A model generated the notes under the pieces. That model worked only from the letters and a program-made list of their open reading frames with translations. It was not told the origin of the DNA and searched no databases. From contig CAZIRO010000162.1 of the NCBI GenBank assembly GCA_964541595.1, positions 1 through 6,116 on the forward strand: a stretch of DNA of 6,116 nt, given 5' to 3'. Position 1 is the stretch's first letter. Every line of letters starts with the position of its first letter. Positions 1 through 3,247 of the stretch are shown in pieces. The translations under genes were made by a program, and so were the position numbers. This stretch comes from CAZIRO01 sp964541595. Lineage in GTDB: Bacteria; Acidobacteriota; HRBIN11.

Positions 1-625
1 CCATCACCCACTGCATGGCCGTATCGAAGTTCCCGCGTACCTGCACGACCCGCGCACCATACGCCATCGCCTGAGCGACCTTACCCACGGCCGTCATCTT
101 ATGCGGAATCACAACGACCGCAGGCAGGCCCGCCAGTGCCGCGTAAGAAGCCGCCGATGCCGCCGTGTTCCCCGTGGACGCACAGATGACCATGCGGGCA
201 CCACGATGCCGGGCCCATGAGATCGCAACGGTCATACCCCGATCTTTAAACGAGCCGGTGGGATTTTCTCCCTCATGTTTGAAGACCACGTGGTCATGAC
301 CGATCCAGCGGTTCGTGCGCGGGAAGGTATACATCCGCGTATGTCCTTCCTGGCGGGTCACGAACTCGTCCGGTCGAAGTGCCGGAAGGACGAGTTCCCG
401 AAACCGCCAGACACCGCTGCGGTCTTCCGGACGGGAGGAAGCCTGCCTGCACAGAAATGTCTCTGGTGTCATTCCAGCCCGCTGCCAGGCGGCGAGATCA
501 TGTGCAACCTGAAACAGTCCCCCGCATGTGCAAAACAACCGTCCGGTGTCCAGCGGCCACGTGCGGTGGCAGCGAATACACATCAATACGGACTGCGCGT
601 TCCGAACATCCACGTCTGCAACCAT
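1..625 (-). CDS. thrC: Threonine synthase, N-terminal 208 residues (gene runs off the left edge)
   Basis: Threonine synthase is a PLP-dependent cytosolic enzyme that converts O-phospho-L-homoserine to L-threonine plus phosphate, the last step of threonine synthesis. Seen here, counting from the ATG at 625: a four-cysteine zinc-ribbon-like N-terminus (C16-x2-C19, C32-x-C34, then GG), common in this family; then HEGENPTGSFKDRGM, with K127 as the expected Schiff-base lysine; then CASTGNTAASAA (148-159), the phosphate-binding STGNT loop; then a segment around GKVAQAMAYGA. These are diagnostic of threonine synthase rather than threonine dehydratase or cysteine synthase. The family is usually about 350-400 residues, so roughly half is visible, with no frameshift or stop. 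The start is uncertain: ATG 625 lacks a clear Shine-Dalgarno sequence but sits about 26 nt after the predicted transcription start. ATG 583 (reading MCIRC) would begin one residue before the first cysteine, as in many relatives. The gene diverges from gmd. Confidence 0.95.
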   Translation of the reverse strand, partial: MVADVDVRNAQSVLMCIRCHRTWPLDTGRLFCTCGGLFQVAHDLAAWQRAGMTPETFLCRQASSRPEDRSGVWRFRELVLPALRPDEFVTRQEGHTRMYTFPRTNRWIGHDHVVFKHEGENPTGSFKDRGMTVAISWARHRGARMVICASTGNTAASAASYAALAGLPAVVVIPHKMTAVGKVAQAMAYGARVVQVRGNFDTAMQWVM

Positions 626-657
626 GGTGTGACCGCGTGCGGACAAGATCGACGTCC

Positions 658-686
658 ATTCTATTGATCGGGCTGTCTGGATGCAA
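658..686 (-). promoter_or_regulatory. Candidate sigma-A/sigma-70 promoter for thrC
   Basis: Reading the minus strand, TTGCAT (686-681) and TAGAAT (663-658) are separated by exactly 17 bp. The -10 matches TATAAT at five of six positions; the -35 matches TTGACA only at TTG. The predicted transcription start is near 651, giving a leader of about 26 nt to the ATG at 625, short enough that translation may rely on a near-leaderless start. This is inferred from sequence and position only. Confidence 0.5.
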
Positions 687-698
687 ATTCGCACAGTT

Positions 699-722
699 GA
701 AACCGGGACGGGGAATGGGACA
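699..722 (-). repeat. Dispersed 24-bp GC-rich repeat, copy A (diverged)
   Basis: On the minus strand this reads TGTCCCATTCCCCGTCCCGG followed by TTTC. It shares the leading TGTCCCAT and the following CC-rich block with the better copies at 797-820, 998-1021 and 1162-1185, but appears to lack a few internal bases. Like copy B, it is followed by GGTTTC on its own strand. Its complementary strand carries most of the G-quadruplex tract. Confidence 0.45.
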
Positions 723-726
723 GGGG
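705..726 (+). other. Potential G-quadruplex tract (four G-runs)
   Basis: The plus strand has GGG-AC-GGGG-AAT-GGG-ACA-GGGG in 22 nt. This satisfies the canonical four-run pattern with loops of 2-3 nt and so predicts a stable quadruplex. It lies 19 bp upstream of the thrC -35 box, on the strand that is template for thrC. It also contains a small GGGAC/GTCCC hairpin (717-730) that would compete with quadruplex folding. Function is unknown. Confidence 0.5.
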
Positions 727-760
727 TCCCGATGGAACCACGATATACGCAGGATCATTG

Positions 761-794
761 CACCACGGAGACACGGAGTCCACAGAGATAGAAA
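761..794 (+). repeat. Intergenic string 'caccacggagacacggag...cagagatagaaa'
   Basis: The sequence caccacggagacacggag is followed by tccacagagatagaaa. From memory, near-identical 'accacggagacacggag' strings recur in intergenic DNA of many unrelated environmental bacteria, where they are often mistranslated as small proteins. I cannot search to confirm. It contains internal repeats of cacggag and cggagacacggag. Its last 11 bases (agagatagaaa, 784-794) recur at 1022-1032, on the far side of the inverted-repeat unit. Confidence 0.5.
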
Positions 795-796
795 CC

Positions 797-820
797 GGGA
801 TCGGGACAGGCCATGGGACA
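797..820 (-). repeat. Dispersed 24-bp GC-rich repeat, copy B
   Basis: On the minus strand the core is TGTCCCATGGCCTGTCC, followed by CGATCCC. It is the left arm of the 23-bp inverted repeat and is nearly identical to copy C in the opposite orientation. It contains the palindrome CCATGG. Confidence 0.75.
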
Positions 821-835
821 TGCGCACCACCGGAA

Positions 836-853
836 CCACCGGTGTGCCGGTGG
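836..853. repeat. Perfect hairpin, 7-bp stem and 4-nt loop
   Basis: CCACCGG-tgtg-CCGGTGG is a perfect, very GC-rich stem-loop immediately upstream of the heptad array. No T-run follows on either strand, so it is not a canonical terminator. Confidence 0.6.
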
Positions 854-858
854 CCACC

Positions 859-949
859 GGTCTCGGGTGTCAGGTGTCGGGTCTCAGGTCCCAGGTGTCA
901 GGTCCCAGGTGTCCGGTGTTCGGGACGGGAGACGGAAGACAGGAGACGG
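859..949. repeat. Thirteen in-register 7-bp units (91 bp)
   Basis: Nine consecutive heptads fit GGT(G/C)(T/C)C(A/G) with small deviations: ggtctcg, ggtgtca, ggtgtcg, ggtctca, ggtccca, ggtgtca, ggtccca, ggtgtcc, ggtgttc. Four purine-rich heptads follow without loss of phase: gggacgg, gagacgg, aagacag, gagacgg. GGTCTC is the complement of GAGACC, so the two blocks are partly complementary and can fold back on each other. A leftover gacggaagacgg lies at 1066-1077. Heptanucleotide tandem repeats are known in bacteria (for example the STRR repeats of heterocystous cyanobacteria), but I do not recognise this family. Confidence 0.8.
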
Positions 950-982
950 GGCATCGCATGGGCTGGGGATAGCGCATGACCG

Positions 983-1006
983 CATGGGGACCCACGGGGT
1001 CCCATG
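983..1006. repeat. Imperfect GC-rich hairpin at the right end of the 225-bp unit
   Basis: CATGGGGACCC-acg-GGGTCCCATG forms a 10-bp stem with one bulged G and a 3-nt loop. It overlaps the right inverted-repeat arm, so local folding would compete with pairing between the two distant arms. No T-run follows. Confidence 0.5.
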
Positions 1007-1021
1007 GCCTGTCCCGATCCC
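998..1021 (+). repeat. Dispersed 24-bp GC-rich repeat, copy C
   Basis: The plus strand reads GGTCCCATGGCCTGTCC followed by CGATCCC. It is identical to copy B except at the first base, and it is the right arm of the 23-bp inverted repeat. Confidence 0.75.
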
Positions 1022-1161
1022 AGAGATAGAAAAAATGCGATATACCCATTCGAACGGTGACCGGCGACGGAAGACGGTAAAGAACGGGAACGGGTCAGGG
1101 GAACCCGCCGGAGACCTGCCCTTCCGGGTCCTGACCACGGACGCACATGCAGACCATCCGG

Positions 1162-1185
1162 TGTCCCATTTCCTGTCCAGATCTC
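1162..1185 (+). repeat. Dispersed 24-bp GC-rich repeat, copy D
   Basis: The plus strand reads TGTCCCATTTCCTGTCC followed by AGATCTC. It matches copy B at 20 of 24 positions. It lies just upstream of the gmd promoter, with its end 12 bp before the -35 box. Confidence 0.6.
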
Positions 1186-1197
1186 AGCGCACAGCCG

Positions 1198-1226
1198 TTG
1201 CCCCCGGATCGCTGCCCATGTATAAT
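1198..1226 (+). promoter_or_regulatory. Candidate sigma-A/sigma-70 promoter for gmd-rmd
   Basis: TTGCCC (1198-1203) and a perfect TATAAT (1221-1226) are separated by 17 bp. The -35 matches TTGACA at four of six positions. The predicted transcription start is near 1233, giving a leader of about 42 nt that contains the gmd ribosome binding site. This is the best promoter match in the window and the likely start of a two-gene transcript. Confidence 0.7.
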
Positions 1227-1262
1227 GCAGGCACATTTTCTGTGATGACGCCGATCCAAAGC

Positions 1263-1268
1263 GGAGGA
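1263..1268 (+). promoter_or_regulatory. Shine-Dalgarno site for gmd
   Basis: GGAGGA lies 6 bp before the ATG at 1275. It fixes that codon as the start, rather than any of the open upstream codons reaching back to 813. Confidence 0.85.
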
Positions 1269-1274
1269 CACCCG

Positions 1275-2243
1275 ATGCGGGTTCTGATCACCGGGATTAC
1301 CGGATTCGCCGGAAGCCATCTTGCTGAATACATTCTTGCGCACCATCCGGACGTTGAAGTCTACGGCACATACCGCTGGCGCAGCCGGATGGACAATATC
1401 CGGCACCTGCTGGACCGTATCCGCCTGATCGAGTGCGATCTGACGGACGCTGCGGCCGTATACTGGACGCTGCGGGACGTGCGACCGGACTGGATCTTTC
1501 ATCTCGCGGCGCAGAGTTTTGTCCCGACGTCCTGGAAACTCCCCGCCGAGACATTCGCCGTAAACGTCACGGCACAGATCCACATTTTTGAAGCGTGCCG
1601 TGCACTCAATCTGAATCCACGGATCCAAATTGCGGGGTCCAGCGAGGAATACGGTATGGTACACCCGGACGAGGTACCCATCCGCGAAACGAATCCGCTC
1701 CGTCCCCTGAGCCCGTATGCCGTATCGAAGGTTGCCCAGGATCTGCTGGGGTACCAGTACCACATGAGTTACCGAATGCACATCATCCGCACCCGCGGGT
1801 TCAACCATACGGGGCCCCGCCGCGGTGAGGTATTCGTGATTTCCAATTTTGCCAAACAGATTGCGGAAATCGAGGCCGGTTTGCGCCCGCCGGTGATCCA
1901 TGTGGGCAATCTGGACGCCATCCGCGACTTCACAGACGTCCGGGACATGGTCCGCGGGTACTGGCTGGCACTGGCCAATGGAGAACCCGGCGAAGTGTAC
2001 AACATTGCGAGCGGTGTGGGACGCAAAATCCGGGACGTACTGGACGCGTTACTGCGGATGGCGAATCGACCGATCGACGTGCAGGTTGACCCATCCCGTC
2101 TGCGCCCGTCGGATGTTCCGATTCTCATTGGTGACGCATCAAAGTTCCGCGCCATCACTGGCTGGCAACCGGAAATTCCCTTTGAACGGACGCTGGAAGA
2201 CACCCTGAACTACTGGCGGGAACGCGTCCGTGCGTCGCGATGA
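1275..2243 (+). CDS. gmd: GDP-mannose 4,6-dehydratase, short form
   Basis: This cytosolic enzyme converts GDP-D-mannose to GDP-4-keto-6-deoxy-D-mannose using tightly bound NADP(H). The 322-residue product is an extended short-chain dehydrogenase. It shows the Rossmann motif TGITGFAG (G7, G10, G13); YGTYRWRSRMDNI (30-42), the segment that in GMD binds the NADP phosphate; HLAAQSFVP (76-84); catalytic SSEEYG with S122 and E124; YAVSK (Y148, K152); PRRGE (181-185), typical of GMD; and RDFTDVRD (217-224). It is shorter than the ~350-370 residues of E. coli or human GMD but matches the short bacterial form. The start at 1275 is set by a GGAGGA site and by the Rossmann strand beginning at residue 2. 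The frame is open back to 813 only through repeats. It is followed by the paralogous rmd. Some short-form members could act as the reductase; the PRRGE and YRWRS segments favour dehydratase. Confidence 0.88.
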   Translation: MRVLITGITGFAGSHLAEYILAHHPDVEVYGTYRWRSRMDNIRHLLDRIRLIECDLTDAAAVYWTLRDVRPDWIFHLAAQSFVPTSWKLPAETFAVNVTAQIHIFEACRALNLNPRIQIAGSSEEYGMVHPDEVPIRETNPLRPLSPYAVSKVAQDLLGYQYHMSYRMHIIRTRGFNHTGPRRGEVFVISNFAKQIAEIEAGLRPPVIHVGNLDAIRDFTDVRDMVRGYWLALANGEPGEVYNIASGVGRKIRDVLDALLRMANRPIDVQVDPSRLRPSDVPILIGDASKFRAITGWQPEIPFERTLEDTLNYWRERVRASR

Positions 2244-2277
2244 TTCCGCACACACGCAGCCTGATGTTATATCCGCC

Positions 2278-3243
2278 ATGCAGCGTATACTGGTCACGGG
2301 TGGTACGGGATTTGTCGGTACCCATGTGATTCGCGAACTCTTACGGTGCGGGTATACCGTCCACGCCACGAGCCGCACGGTAACCCCCTCACCCACGGTC
2401 GATACGAACGGGGTGACCTGGTGGCAACTGGACGTTCGGGAAGAGGTGCACTGGCGATCCGTACTCACGGAGGTCCGTCCGGATGCCATCGTGCATCTCG
2501 CCGGTCGTGCGCATGTGGGTCGCTCCTGGGAAGAACGGACGGCTTATATGGACGTCAACTTCTGGGGCAGTTACCGGTTAATGGAGGTTCTGGTGGCCCT
2601 GGAACTGCGTCCGCGGGTGCTCCTCATCGGTTCCGCGGAGGTGTACGGGATCGTTCAGCCGGATGCCTGCCCGATTCCCGAATCCCATCCGATCCGACCG
2701 GTGACCCCATACGGATTGAGCAAAGCCTGTCAGGAACTGCTGGGGTTTCAATATCATCATGCATTCCACATCCCGGTCATTGCGGTTCGGGCATTCAACC
2801 ATGCCGGTCCGGGCCAGCGTTCCGGGTTTGTGATCGTGGATTTTGCCCGGCAGATCGCGGAAATCGAAGCCGGTCGACGCGACCCGATAATCCGGGTGGG
2901 CAATTTAGAGGCCGTGCGCGACTTCACGGACGTGCGGGACATCGCACGGGCATATCGAATGCTTATCGAAAAGGGTATGCCGGGTGTCGCCTACAACGTG
3001 TGTTCCGGTCAGGGCATCCGGATCCGCGATCTGCTGGACCGTCTGCGTGCATACGCGCGCCGGCCGATCCGGGTGGAAGTCGATCCGAAACGGTACCGTC
3101 CGGTGGATATTCCCGTACTCGTGGGGGATCCCGGTCGTATCCGACAGGCGACCGGCTGGCAGACGGCCATTCCCCTCACGCAGACCCTGGAAGACGTCCT
3201 CAACGAATGGCGGGAAAAAGTCCGCACGGGGCAGGATTCTTAA
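2278..3243 (+). CDS. rmd: GDP-4-keto-6-deoxy-D-mannose reductase (GDP-D-rhamnose forming)
   Basis: The likely role is NAD(P)H-dependent reduction of the gmd product to GDP-D-rhamnose in the cytosol. The 321-residue product is an extended short-chain dehydrogenase with TGGTGFVG (G8, G11, G14), HLAGRAHVG, GSAEVYG (S119, E121), YGLSK (Y145, K149), FNHAGPGQ (173-180) and VGNLEAVRDFTDVRDI (207-222). FNHxGPGQ, instead of the PRRGE of the preceding gene, and the YNVCSGxGxRI block resemble Rmd of Aneurinibacillus as I remember it. It lacks the YRWRS segment. Its C-terminal half is strikingly similar to Gmd; the N-terminal half is more diverged. I chose ATG 2278 because it aligns with the Gmd start and leaves 34 bp between the genes, although it has no clear ribosome site. 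GTG 2230, overlapping gmd by 14 bp, is the alternative and would add 16 residues. A different 4-reductase or epimerase specificity cannot be excluded. Confidence 0.8.
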   Translation: MQRILVTGGTGFVGTHVIRELLRCGYTVHATSRTVTPSPTVDTNGVTWWQLDVREEVHWRSVLTEVRPDAIVHLAGRAHVGRSWEERTAYMDVNFWGSYRLMEVLVALELRPRVLLIGSAEVYGIVQPDACPIPESHPIRPVTPYGLSKACQELLGFQYHHAFHIPVIAVRAFNHAGPGQRSGFVIVDFARQIAEIEAGRRDPIIRVGNLEAVRDFTDVRDIARAYRMLIEKGMPGVAYNVCSGQGIRIRDLLDRLRAYARRPIRVEVDPKRYRPVDIPVLVGDPGRIRQATGWQTAIPLTQTLEDVLNEWREKVRTGQDS

Positions 3244-3247
3244 ACGG

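Larger units (their letters stand above)
797..1021. repeat. 225-bp unit bounded by a perfect 23-bp inverted repeat (MITE-like)
   Basis: Positions 797-819 and 999-1021 are perfect reverse complements over 23 bp (left end begins GGGATCGGGACAGGCCATGG). The 179 bp between them hold a hairpin, a heptad array and an imperfect hairpin, but no plausible gene. The 11-mer agagatagaaa is present at 784-794, two bases outside the left end, and at 1022-1032, directly outside the right end. This has the form of a target-site duplication. The architecture suggests a non-autonomous insertion moved by a transposase elsewhere, but no transposase is in the window. The ends also match two further copies of the same motif in this intergenic region, so chance assembly from dispersed repeats is a real alternative. 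Confidence 0.45.
626..1274. other. 649-bp divergent intergenic region filled with small repeats
   Basis: This stretch lies between the divergent thrC and gmd starts. No reading frame in it looks like a protein. The frames that stay open do so through tandem 7-bp units and low-complexity GC-rich sequence, and their translations are repetitive (VSGVGSQVPGVRSQVSGV). It holds promoters at both ends and, between them, four copies of a ~24-bp motif, a widespread-looking intergenic string, a G-quadruplex tract, several hairpins and a heptad array, each listed separately. I see no RNA gene or riboswitch that I can name. Confidence 0.8.

Noticed and set aside
836..853. Rho-independent terminator
   Set aside because: The hairpin is strong but has no T-run on either side, and no gene ends next to it.
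859..949. CRISPR-like array
   Set aside because: The units are 7 bp, contiguous and without spacers, and no cas gene is present.
379..972. Open frames of 100-200 codons across thrC and the intergenic region on both strands
   Set aside because: They overlap the confident thrC frame antisense or run through tandem repeats, and show no recognisable domain or ribosome site.
813..1274. A 154-codon in-frame N-terminal extension of gmd
   Set aside because: It translates heptad repeats and GC-rich filler into low-complexity peptide, spans the promoter, and precedes a GGAGGA-served ATG at 1275 where the Rossmann fold begins.
1095..1901. A 268-codon minus-strand frame antisense to gmd
   Set aside because: It is a shadow frame. 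The opposite strand encodes an unmistakable dehydratase with all catalytic motifs.
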